DNA from: Chloranthus sessilifolius
Taxonomy: Eukaryota; Streptophyta; Magnoliopsida; Chloranthales; Chloranthaceae
Direction: 5' to 3'
Assembly: GCA_021018995.1 (NCBI GenBank)
Contig: CM037590.1
Location: 108,067,097-108,131,096, forward strand
DNA length: 64,000 bases
The notes below the pieces were generated by a model. That model was given only the letters and a program-made list of their open reading frames with translations, had not been told where the DNA came from and did no database searches. Positions 36,906 to 45,999 of this stretch are shown one piece after another. A program made the position numbers and the translations under genes. Within the stretch, counting starts at the first letter, position 1; each line of letters begins with the position of its first letter.

Positions 36906-37744
36906 ATGACGGGTATGGGAATTGCAGAATGAATTTCGCTCTTCCACCCAAGGATCAAAATATCGGCCTATAATTTAAAGATTTCGGTCAAATTTTATTT
37001 TTTTATTTTTTTGAAAAAATGAATATTTTCAACCGTGTTCAAATTTTCGGCTGATAATTTGTTAATACTCAAATTTTCGGCCGATAATTTGAGAATTAGC
37101 AAATTATCAATTAAGAATTTTAAATTATTGGTCGATAATTTGAAAGTTGGTACATTTTGGCTGAAAATTTCAGGTTTACGTTTCGGTCTTAGCCAAAACC
37201 GGTACACCTTTGGCAGATATTTTGTACCATCTCCAACCATAGATTTGGAATATAGAATGCTCACTCCTAATTACCATCTGATAGTTTCACTATCCCTATT
37301 TTGGACCATAAATTTTACTTTGAACGGTTCGGATAAAGCAAGAGCACTATACATGAAGGGTGCTGATCGGCCATTTCTTCAGCCATGATACTGTGGCTGT
37401 ACATGCTATATTCTCCCAAAAGTGAGTAGCCGATGAAAACGGATCTCGGGCGGGGATCCGGTTTAGTTGGATAGACCGGGCCGTAAATCTGTAGAAAATA
37501 ACGGAATGTGAGCGGAAAGAAACAGAAGAATTTGGGTGGAAACTATGTTTGGCTGGGCGTACCTGTCGGGGAAGCATCAGTTGTTAGGTGCATTATATGT
37601 ACGAAACCTTTGGTTCACAAGTTCGGGTGGGTCCCATAAGGCAGTTTTCCTTTTGTAAATTCAGGCAACACATTTCTCTCGCTCCTTTGCCCCTGAATGC
37701 CTCACCAGTGTTCAGGGTCTCTCATCTTCAAATGGTCTCTCCCG

Positions 37745-37784
<40 letters not shown>

Positions 37785-38207
37785 CTCTCTCTCTGATTGA
37801 TCAGACATTGGAGAAGAGATAAGCCCACGCTGATATCAATTTTCCAGCATTCGATGAATTTATAATTTTGCACATGCCTGAGACTTAATTGGGTTGTTCT
37901 AAGAGGTTCGAATACCCGTCATCCAAATATTAGCTCGAATACCATCCATATGGCATCCAAAATACTTCTTGGGTGCCACATGGGTGGTTTAGATCAATTT
38001 GAAAAAAAAAACCGAAATTTTAATATTATTGTTTTAAAAGCACAAGTCAAAGTCTGAAGGATTTCAATGGCACGGTTCAAAGAACAAATGGAAGAGAGGA
38101 GTTTTAATTTTTATTTTTTTTAAATGATCTAAGCAATGTACCAGAACTCTACGCGACATTGAAACAATATTTTGGGTGCCATGTGGAATATGGGAGGATT
38201 GACACCT

Positions 38208-38259
<52 letters not shown>

Positions 38260-39039
38260 GTTTTAAGTTATATTCTAATGGCCATCCATGCGAATGGTCA
38301 GGATCATTCCCAGTGTTAAAAGTACAAATAAACTAGAGTATTGAATCTGTAGCACATAATAATATAGTTTGTTTGTTTTTCCTTAATTTAGGGTTTTGGC
38401 AAGATCTGTGTTGAAGATCTTGAAGCGAAGGTGCGAGGGACTATAGGTTGGTATATATATATATAAATTCTTTTTTAAGTGATGAATCTATCTTCTTTTG
38501 AGATCTTCAAATTTTATACCAAGCATTGATTCATTTATTTCACTTTTATTTTGGGAGCTCTCTTTGTAGGATTTTGTGATGGTTTTGAAGCCGATGCCTG
38601 AGAAATTATAAAGGTTAGTCAATTGGGCTTATTTTATTTTATTACTTATTTATCTCGTGAGAGCCATGATTCAAAATCTCGGATGAAAGTAGCAGTTCAT
38701 CATATAAAGATCACCTGCACCCAAAAATGCCCAGGATATGAACCTCTAGATCCATCGACTTTAATATGGATCCTTGTCCATATCCCCTCTATGATGAATG
38801 AATTGAAGTGCTATGGAGTTAATGGATTGTTGTTCATATCTAAATGTAGGGCGCATATTGAAGTACATTGATAGTTGGATTAGATGGTACCAATCTACCC
38901 GTGGGCATATTTTTTGGGCTATTAATTCGTATGGCTTGTAAAAATATATTAGCCAAAATGAGTGACCTAAAAAATATACCACTGATTGGTGCCATCTGGT
39001 GAGATGGGTGACCAGGTTCAATTTATTGTTCAAATTGAA
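36906..39039. other. Intergenic stretch with microsatellites
   Basis: No gene. 37030-37170 repeats TTCGGCCGATAATTTG-like words four to five times. 37745-37786 is (ATCT)n followed by CT repeats. 38212-38254 is (AT)n. A TATATATATA run is at 38452-38466. The rest is AT-rich and unrecognised. Confidence 0.6.
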
Positions 39040-39475
39040 TGAGCCAATTTTTTCGTGACCTAAAAACCGAAGATACCGAAGATTCAATCTCTTCAATTAA
39101 TGATTCCACCGTTAACACCGTTGAATCAGATGATAGAGATCGTTTTTCTGCCCAATTTTCGACATAGTAGATCTTGAGATCATGGCCACCTATATGACGG
39201 TCAGATGTTGTTTTCACGTGAAAAACATCCTAAAAGTGACCAGATAACTCTTCTAATGATATGTGATGATCATGTTCACTTTTCGAGATATGGATGGAAT
39301 CAACCTAATCTTTTGATAGGTGGCCCATGATCTCAAGATCTGTTGGGGTAAAAATTGATTCAAAACACCATCTCCATTATCTAATTCAAGGCAGTCAATA
39401 TTGTTAACAGTGGAATCATCAAGTTGAAGAGACCGAGTCTTCAACTGCAAATACCAATTTTTATTGGCAACAGAA
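39040..39475. mobile_element. Foldback (long inverted repeat) element
   Basis: Arms of about 200 bp face each other around 39255. The left arm reads ...TTCAATCTCTTCAA...GATTCCACCGTTAAC...GATCTTGAGATCATGGCCACCTA, and the right arm carries the complement (TAGGTGGCCCATGATCTCAAGATC...GTTAACAGTGGAATCATCAA...). It contains two copies of the shared GATCTCAAGATC module. Class is unknown, possibly MULE-related because the module recurs in the MULE-like element at 43635. Confidence 0.7.
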
Positions 39476-39771
39476 GCTCAACTCTTTCATCAACAAGGAC
39501 AAATTAACAGGCCCAACACCTTAATAAATGGTATGAACTGGACAGGCTTCACATGCTCGAGTTAGGCATAAATGTAAAATATTAAAAAATTGCGGACCAG
39601 GCATGTGGGTTATTAAGAGTGTTACTGTTGACACACCAGATTTTGCTACGCACACACCAAGATTCAAGATAATGGCTGGCAGTTTTGCGTTATTTTGCTG
39701 TGAGCTTAGAAAATTTGGTGGGACAATAACAATACTCTTTATTAATCATACCAATATTTAAAGACCCTAAA
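39476..39771. other. Unassigned intergenic stretch
   Basis: Nothing recognisable was seen between the foldback and the next TIR element. Confidence 0.5.
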
Positions 39772-39860
39772 GTTGTGTTTGGCATTGCTCTTTGGAAGAA
39801 CATAAAAGAGCAATTGTTGTTATTTGTTGTTTGCAAATGAATATAAGGAGTATACTAGTC

Positions 39861-40330
39861 TTACATTGAATAGATAAAAGTTCCGACTCTGGGCTATATG
39901 TGATTGCGGACACTGCATGTCATGACACGTTTTGAGTGGAGACTTAAGCCCATACCAGAAATAAAATTGGGGCAGGGACTTAAGCCCAGAACCAGACAAT
40001 ATTGTGGCATATGGGTTTGAATTGTCACAGAATGGCATTAGAGTCGAGGACGGCTCTTCAATAAGATGGGAGGCTGTAATAATCCCACATTGGATAGAGA
40101 AAAGTCCTGACTCTGAGCTATACACTACAAAAATAAGGTTTGTACGATAGGACTATTAGTGGCAGTTGCTAATAGTCTTATTTTTTTGTAGTGATATGTG
40201 ATTGCGAACAGTGCATGTCATGACGCGTTTTGGATGGGGACTTAAGCCCATGTCAGAAACAAAACGGGGGTGGGACCTAAGCCTAGAACTGGTCAATATT
40301 ATGGCATGTGAGTCTGGGTCGCTAAAGGGA
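39861..40330. repeat. Two tandem copies of a TCCCACATTGG-type repeat
   Basis: Copy 1 is about 39861-40088 and copy 2 about 40089-40330. They share GACTTAAGCCCAT and TGCATGTCATGAC(A/G)CGTTTT. The copy-2 start TGTAATAATCCCACATTGG is a common plant LTR start (TRIM-like), but no primer site was found. Confidence 0.7.
40123..40193. mobile_element. 71-bp CACTA-type MITE
   Basis: The ends CACTACAAAAATAAG and CTTATTTTTTTGTAGTG are inverted repeats, flanked by ATA on both sides (40120-40122, 40194-40196). The neighbouring repeat copy at about 39888-39908 reads GCTATATGTGATTGCG without the insert, which is the empty site. CACTA termini and a 3-bp duplication define this class. Confidence 0.85.
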
Positions 40331-40593
40331 GAGAGAATGATTGGAGGTAGAAAAAAGGGGATGCTGCTCTTTGAAACATGAAAAACATCCCTCTTAAAAA
40401 AGGTTTGAAAAATCGTACACTTTTTCTCATGCTCTTTTAAAGAGAGTTGTTTTTCCTATTTCAAAGAATAAAGAGCGGGCTCCCTTTTATCTTGTTACAA
40501 TCTTTCTCTCTCCCCCACATTTCTTTGTAATAATAAAGAATCATTGTTGCTGCTCATTTCTACTCTCCCAAAGAACAATGTCAAACACAGCCT

Positions 40594-40796
40594 AAGTAAA
40601 TATTCTTTTTTAATCCATCGACCAAGTATTTGAGCCTTCTGGTTTACGACTTTATTTTAAAAGAGTAATTGCTTGGTAAAATGGTAAAACGTTAAAATGT
40701 CAAGCATGAAGATGCAAGTTCAAGTAAAGAGTCGGAGCTTGGGACTGTATCCCTTCCACTCCTCGAAGCAACTCATGCATACGAGAGGGCAATAGT
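40594..40796. other. Unassigned upstream flank of the kinase gene
   Basis: I see no coding or repeat structure that can be named. Confidence 0.45.
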
Positions 40797-40967
40797 CAGG
40801 TCCAACTACTTGAATCCGATTTGGTGTTCAATCAGATCTGCAATTACTAGATATGAGAGAGTTTTGACTTCCACGATTTCCAATTTTATAGGATAACAAA
40901 TGTACTCTCTTATCTTATGGCTCCAGATCTTGTTGAACACTAAATGGGGTTCAAGGAGTTGGACCTG
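40797..40967. repeat. Hairpin (inverted repeat) 364 bp upstream of the kinase start
   Basis: CAGGTCCAACTACTTGAA at the left faces TTCAAGGAGTTGGACCTG at the right. Pairing continues inward for about 70 bp per arm (TTTGGTGTTCAATCAGATCT against AGATCTTGTTGAACACTAAA). It could be a small foldback MITE or make a hairpin RNA. Confidence 0.75.
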
Positions 40968-41249
40968 AACATTTCCCACATACGAGATCATCAATGAGTA
41001 ATACTCATGGTCTTGACTCTCGGGGATCAGTTGATGGACTACAGGATATTTGTTTTAGTTGATATCAACAAATATTTTTAAATCCTCACCCCTAGCGTGT
41101 ACATCGGGTTCGTTTGATAGTAGTGAATTACGAACAGAGCGAACGAAGTAACTTTGGTTGAAACGAAATATAATTGATGATTTGAATTTTACAGATAGAT
41201 TAAAATGGAGGATATTCGTCGTGGTTAAAGATTTAGATACACAAAGCTT

Positions 41250-41253
<4 letters not shown>

Positions 41254-41290
<37 letters not shown>
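41254..41290 (+). promoter_or_regulatory. (GA)n tract in the kinase 5' region
   Basis: An 18-unit GA run lies 40 bp before the start codon. GA tracts in plant promoters and 5' UTRs bind BBR/BPC factors; use here is inference. 40968-41253, between hairpin and tract, shows nothing else nameable. Confidence 0.5.
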
Positions 41291-41293
<3 letters not shown>

Positions 41294-41330
41294 GCCTGGC
41301 AAGCATGCCATCTGAACAATTATTATTCTA

Positions 41331-42953
41331 ATGGCCGTAGTCATCGATCATCATCACCATGGATTCAAACCGTTGGTCAGAAGTAAGAAGATGTGCAAGC
41401 TCCGAGCCTTCACCCACCCTGATTTTGCCACACTCCAATCCCATTCCCAACCACAACCCCACCACTATTCCATCCATAAAACTCCAACCCCCCCCTCTAG
41501 CATCCACATCCACCGAAGAAGCCTCTCCACCCCTTGCTTAGCCACCTCCACTAAGTTGGATAATGAAGACACTAACAACAGATCCAGCATCGAAATTGTA
41601 GGCCCCCGCGTCACTCCCGGAATCCAAACTCTAGTTGTTGAAGCAGCCATTGCCATGGCATCTGGGGTAGACCCCGTGTCAACCCCTAGTGGCCTCGGCG
41701 GTGCATACTATTTGCGTAATCGCAATGGTCACAACATCGCCGTTGTAAAACCGATCGACAGAGAGGGCTTCCCAAACCTCAATCTCGACCGCCAACCTGG
41801 CTTGAAACGCTCCGCTCGAGCAGGTGGGGCCGGAGTTCGTGAGGTCGCTGCTTATCTTCTTGACCACCAAGGATTTGCTGGTATTCCTCCAACCGCCCTC
41901 ATCAGGATCTCACATCTAGCCTTCGGCATTGATTCCTCGAAAGCTAAGATAGCTTCGATGCAACAGTTTGTGGCTCATGACTTTGATGCCGGGGATCTCG
42001 GACCATCCTACTTTTCTGTCTCCTCTGTCCACAGGATTGGAATCCTCGATGTGAGGCTCCTCAACATTGATAGGCATGCCGGAAATATCCTTGTAAGGAA
42101 ACCCGGCAGCTGTGAAGGTGGTGTTGGTGATGCTGAGCTTGTGCCTATAGACCATGGGCTTTGCTTACCGGAGTCCCTCGATGACCCATACTTTGAGTGG
42201 CTGCATTGGCCACAAGCATTGGTTCCCTTCTCCGAATCTGAAGTAGAGTATGTAACCGGGTTAGACCCATTGAAAGACGCAGAAATATTACGAAAGGAGT
42301 TGCCCTTGTTAATGGTACCACCTGTTCGAACTCTCATTTTCTGCACCATTTTCTTGAAGCGCGCCATTACTGCTGGTCTCTGCCTCGCTGACATTGGGAA
42401 GATGATGACCCGAGAGTTTTGTGGTGCGGAAGAAGTGCCAAGCATTTTAGAATCCCTGTGCTTGCAAGCCAAATTATCCATTGGTAGAGCAATCAAAGAT
42501 GAGGGTGAGATAGAAGAAATTGATATGGAGTGCCAAGAGGCACAACGACAGCAAACCTCCACGGCCACCACTGAGAATTTTATTAGCAACGGTTTAGATC
42601 TTCCTCGTCTTCTACACAGCCGGTCTCAGATGATCAAGCCACCAAAAGTGCCATTGAAGTTATCATCTGCCCGATCGTTAAGTGGGTACCACTACCAACA
42701 TAAGATATTGTATCCACTACAGGAGAAAAAGGAAAATGAAAATGAAAATGAAGAAGAAGAACACAAGGTGGGGGGGTGTCTTACTAGGAGTGTGAGCTTA
42801 TCGGTGATGGAGCAGCACCATGAATGGGAGGGGATTTCATTTAAGGGTATGGGTGAAGAAGAATGGAAGTCGTTTCTAGAGAGGTTTGAGGAACTTTTGC
42901 CAAAGGCTTTTGAGTGCAGGAAAAACATGGGATTGCAAAAAAGATCTGATTGA
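41331..42953 (+). CDS. PI4KG: Phosphatidylinositol 4-kinase gamma (type II, gamma-1/8-like)
   Basis: A single uninterrupted frame of 540 residues. The PI3/4-kinase-like domain spans about residues 120-385: glycine-containing GGAYYL (123-128), ATP-binding lysine in AVVKP (Lys140), REVAAYLLD (170-178), catalytic loop NIDRHAGNIL (Asp247, Asn252) and metal-binding PIDHG (Asp274). There is no ubiquitin-like domain at the N-terminus, which in Arabidopsis is the layout of the gamma-1 and gamma-8 members. The start MAVVIDHHHHGFKP matches the conserved family beginning from memory, so I chose this ATG. The tail has an acidic Glu/Asn run (466-478). Members are described as PI 4-kinases or as protein kinases with weak lipid activity, so the substrate is not certain. 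It lies alone among transposons with all key residues kept, so it is probably functional. Confidence 0.95.
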   Translation: MAVVIDHHHHGFKPLVRSKKMCKLRAFTHPDFATLQSHSQPQPHHYSIHKTPTPPSSIHIHRRSLSTPCLATSTKLDNEDTNNRSSIEIVGPRVTPGIQTLVVEAAIAMASGVDPVSTPSGLGGAYYLRNRNGHNIAVVKPIDREGFPNLNLDRQPGLKRSARAGGAGVREVAAYLLDHQGFAGIPPTALIRISHLAFGIDSSKAKIASMQQFVAHDFDAGDLGPSYFSVSSVHRIGILDVRLLNIDRHAGNILVRKPGSCEGGVGDAELVPIDHGLCLPESLDDPYFEWLHWPQALVPFSESEVEYVTGLDPLKDAEILRKELPLLMVPPVRTLIFCTIFLKRAITAGLCLADIGKMMTREFCGAEEVPSILESLCLQAKLSIGRAIKDEGEIEEIDMECQEAQRQQTSTATTENFISNGLDLPRLLHSRSQMIKPPKVPLKLSSARSLSGYHYQHKILYPLQEKKENENENEEEEHKVGGCLTRSVSLSVMEQHHEWEGISFKGMGEEEWKSFLERFEELLPKAFECRKNMGLQKRSD

Positions 42954-43211
42954 TTGATCAAGTTTGGAAGATAAGAGACGGTTATTTTAGGAGTTTATTG
43001 GTTTGTGTTGGTGTAATTACTTATTGTGTACATTTAACAATTAGTAGATGTACCATTGAAACACTTAGTGATATAGGAATAGAACACCACGGAAAATTGC
43101 CATTCTCTTATTTTTCATAAGTTTTTTTTCTTACACATAAGGAATTCATGGCTCCTTTTGTATCTTAACTCTTGAGAGGCTTGACTTTTAGTAAAGTTTG
43201 GATTACTAAAA

Positions 43212-43256
<45 letters not shown>

Positions 43257-43634
43257 ACGCGGTGGGCAGATTTAAGGGTTGTAAGGGTTCTGTAAATAAC
43301 GACATAGTACATCGTCATATACATTTTTATCAGTAGGGACCTCACCCTTCTATTAAAAAAATAAAAATGAGGGAATGTAACAAATACAGAACAGATAAAC
43401 GGAGATAATATCAATACGGAGCTTCAGCATCGCCATCAAAAGTAATGTCAGTTATTATCTCCACCATAGGGCAGTGCTCTGGTCCAAGCCTTATCATAGC
43501 CATAAGTCAACCCACTTGTCGGCTCCATATGCTAGTATTCTTCGAGCAATTAAAAGACTGCAGGGAGTCGCTTTCAGATATCGATCGTGTGACCATTCTA
43601 TATTTCTACAATATATTACGGTTCACTAAAACAG
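42954..43634. other. 3' flank of the kinase gene, with a (CT)n microsatellite
   Basis: 42954 to about 43130 is AT-rich and is the likely 3' UTR. (CT)n is at 43215-43254. The rest is unassigned. CTAAAACAG at 43626-43634 is the target copy of the following element. Confidence 0.55.
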
Positions 43635-45833
43635 GGGAAATTTAACTGATCGACCTGTCCGATACACCTTTTACCTCAGAGATCTTATATTTTCACCGTT
43701 ACTCAAATCGACCAACTCCAAGTCTAGCCAGTTCCAACTATCACAAAAAGTCTTATATACCCCTTCTTTCACTTTTTATGATTCTACATAATTTAAAATT
43801 TTAAAAATTTGCACTTTTTTTATAGAGTACCTTTAAATCCACCCACTGAATCTTTAAGTTCACGCACGTTGAATTCCGTTGACTGCTTTGAATCCATCGA
43901 TGCAGATCATTTTTCATCACAATCTTTCATATGATGCATCTTAAGATCTTGCTCTTACCATCTACCGTTAGTATTTGATTTCACATGGTATCCATTCTAA
44001 AAAAGTGATCTTAACATCGTGTGGGACTCATCAAATTGAAATAAGGTCACTTTTTGGGACGTTTATCACACGAAATCAAAAACTTATCGCTTGATAACAT
44101 ACCTATGATCTCAAGATCCATCATGTGAAAGATTGGAACGAAAAATGATCAGGACCATCGGATACAAATCAGTCAATGAGTGTCAAACTGTGTAGCAAGT
44201 AATGGCTCCTGCAGTATCACAATGGAAAGATCAATACCGCTTTCTTTCAAACACCATCTATGCCGTTTGATTTGAAGGCTACAATGTAAAGATCAAATGT
44301 GCCAAAGATTGGCACAAAACATGTTCTCTAACATCTATTTTTTCACAGTTGACTATCAAATTTAATCATTGGTACAACTAACGAATCGTCACCGATCAAA
44401 TAATCAATCATTATCGCTTGACTAAACAATCGCCATCGATCTAATAAACAATCGCCATAGATTGGATAAACAATCGCCATCAATTGGATACGCAATCGAC
44501 ATTTATTAAACACTATATAGAAAAAGACTTATTAAAAAATCACAAGCATTGGTAAAGTGTGTCTTTGTCAAACAGGTGATTTTGAGTTCGAATCTTGGCA
44601 ATAGGCATTCTCGTATGAAATTTTGGTTCCAAACCAAATACTCCAGCCAACTCAACTACAACGTACAATGTGAAATAAACCAATAATTTTATATTAAAAT
44701 ACTTTTCATCTATCTGAGCGAAGACGATTTTTTATCTAATCGATGACAATTGTTTATCCAATCGATGGCGATTGCTTATCCGATCGATGGCGATTGTTTA
44801 GTCGAGCGATAACGATTGATTATTTGATCGGTGATGATTCATTAGTTGAGCCAATGATTAAATTTGATAGTCAACTGTGAAAAAATAGATCTTATAGAGC
44901 ATGTTTTGTGCCAATCTTTGGCACATTTGATCTTTACATTGTAGCCTTCAAATCAGACGGCATAGATGGTGTTTGAAAGAAAGCGGTATTGATCTTTACA
45001 TTGTGATACCACGGGAGCCATTACTTGCTACACAATTTGAATGAAAGCCATGACTGCATTGAATCATCAGAGAGAGATCATGTGTCATGCAAGTTTTTTG
45101 TATTAAAAATATTTAGATCATAGCCTTTGAATCAAATGGCCTAGATATGGTATTTCCACATGGCACAGGTCCCCAAAATAGTAAGGCTTTCTTGTAAGGG
45201 TACCTCTCTATGTGCCCACGCATGCTCTGAAACCGCTCACGTCCTAGACCCCTTGAAAACCATTGATTGCTTTTGAAATCGTCATCGACTGTTAAAAAAA
45301 TAAATAAATAAATTTTCGACTGTTTACACAGAATTTTATTTTTATTTATTTTAATTTTTTACACAAATGATGATGATCAAGTTAGCCGATGATACCGATC
45401 GTCTAAATAAGCGATCGATGGCGACTCTTAAAACAATCGGTACTGACTAAGTTAAGAGTCGCTATCGATTGTTTTAAGAATCGTCATTGATTGTTTTAAG
45501 AGTCGCCATCGATTGTTTTAAATATATATATATATTTTTAAAGAGGCGATATCGCCTTTTTTTCGTGTCTATCTTTGGTGCCATCGATTTTATATTGTGG
45601 CCTTCAAATTAGACGGCATAGATCCCGTTTCACACCACATCAATATAGAAAAGTTCAAATATTTAAAATTTTAAATCATGTAGAACGAAAATAAGTGTAC
45701 GAAGGGGTATTTCGGACTTTTTGTGCTAGCTGAAAATGGCTTGGCTAAAAGCTGGTCGGTTTGGGTAAAGGTGAAAATATAGGGTCTCTGACGTAAAAGG
45801 TGTATCTGACAGGGTCGATTAGGTAAATTTCCC
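43635..45833. mobile_element. MULE-like foldback element, non-autonomous, with 9-bp target duplication
   Basis: CTAAAACAG flanks it on both sides (43626-43634 and 45834-45842). The ends GGGAAATTTAACTGATCGACC and its inverted partner pair for about 160 bp (43635-43800 with 45665-45833). A second inverted pair, 44205-44480 with 44735-45010, shares TGTGCCAAAGATTGGCACAAAA. A 9-bp duplication and long inverted ends are Mutator-like hallmarks. No transposase was found. The words AATCGCCATCGAT and their complement are repeated many times around the centre and at 45410-45515. Confidence 0.85.
44430..44500. repeat. Array of AATCGCCATCGATTGGATAA words
   Basis: Four to five near copies lie in the left arm, with complementary copies at 44700-44815 and related GCGACTCTTAAAACAATCG words at 45410-45515. 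Confidence 0.7.
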
Positions 45834-45964
45834 CTAAAACAGCATCGCACTGTTAAAAACGTGTTAAATCCTAACCCAAATAGTCATTGCCGTTTATAGC
45901 CCTAACTTCGGTTATATCTCTAGAGGTATGTTGTAGCAGGGTATGTTCTTGCTGGGTCGAGGTT

Positions 45965-45986
45965 GGGGGGGGGGGGGGGGGGGGGG
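45965..45986 (+). repeat. Run of 22 G
   Basis: An uninterrupted guanine homopolymer, long for a plant genome. It could be a G-quadruplex former or an assembly artefact. Its flanks, 45843-46000, are otherwise unassigned. Confidence 0.9.
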
Positions 45987-45999
45987 TGGAACTATTCTC

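Larger units (their letters stand above)
39772..40592. mobile_element. TIR DNA element containing a duplicated repeat and a MITE
   Basis: The left end GTTGTGTTTGGCATTGCTCT and the right end (complement GGCTGTGTTTGACATTGTTCT) form imperfect inverted repeats of about 30 bp. TAAA/TAAG adjoins the ends. There is no transposase. Inside lie two tandem copies of a repeat (39861-40330), one carrying a CACTA-type MITE. Confidence 0.55.

Noticed and set aside
37035-37388. 117-codon frame with repeated LKFSADNL words
   Set aside because: It derives from a short DNA repeat (TTCGGCCGATAATTTG). No family match, and the repeat stops within 150 bp.
42008-42589. 193-codon open frame on the minus strand inside the kinase gene
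   Set aside because: It is antisense to a well-supported conserved kinase frame and has no recognisable domain.
44545-44610. tRNA-like box words (TTGGTAAAGTG and GAGTTCGAATCTT) in the MULE-like element
   Set aside because: The B-box resemblance is fair, but the A box is poor and no cloverleaf can be drawn. A SINE piece is possible but not supported.
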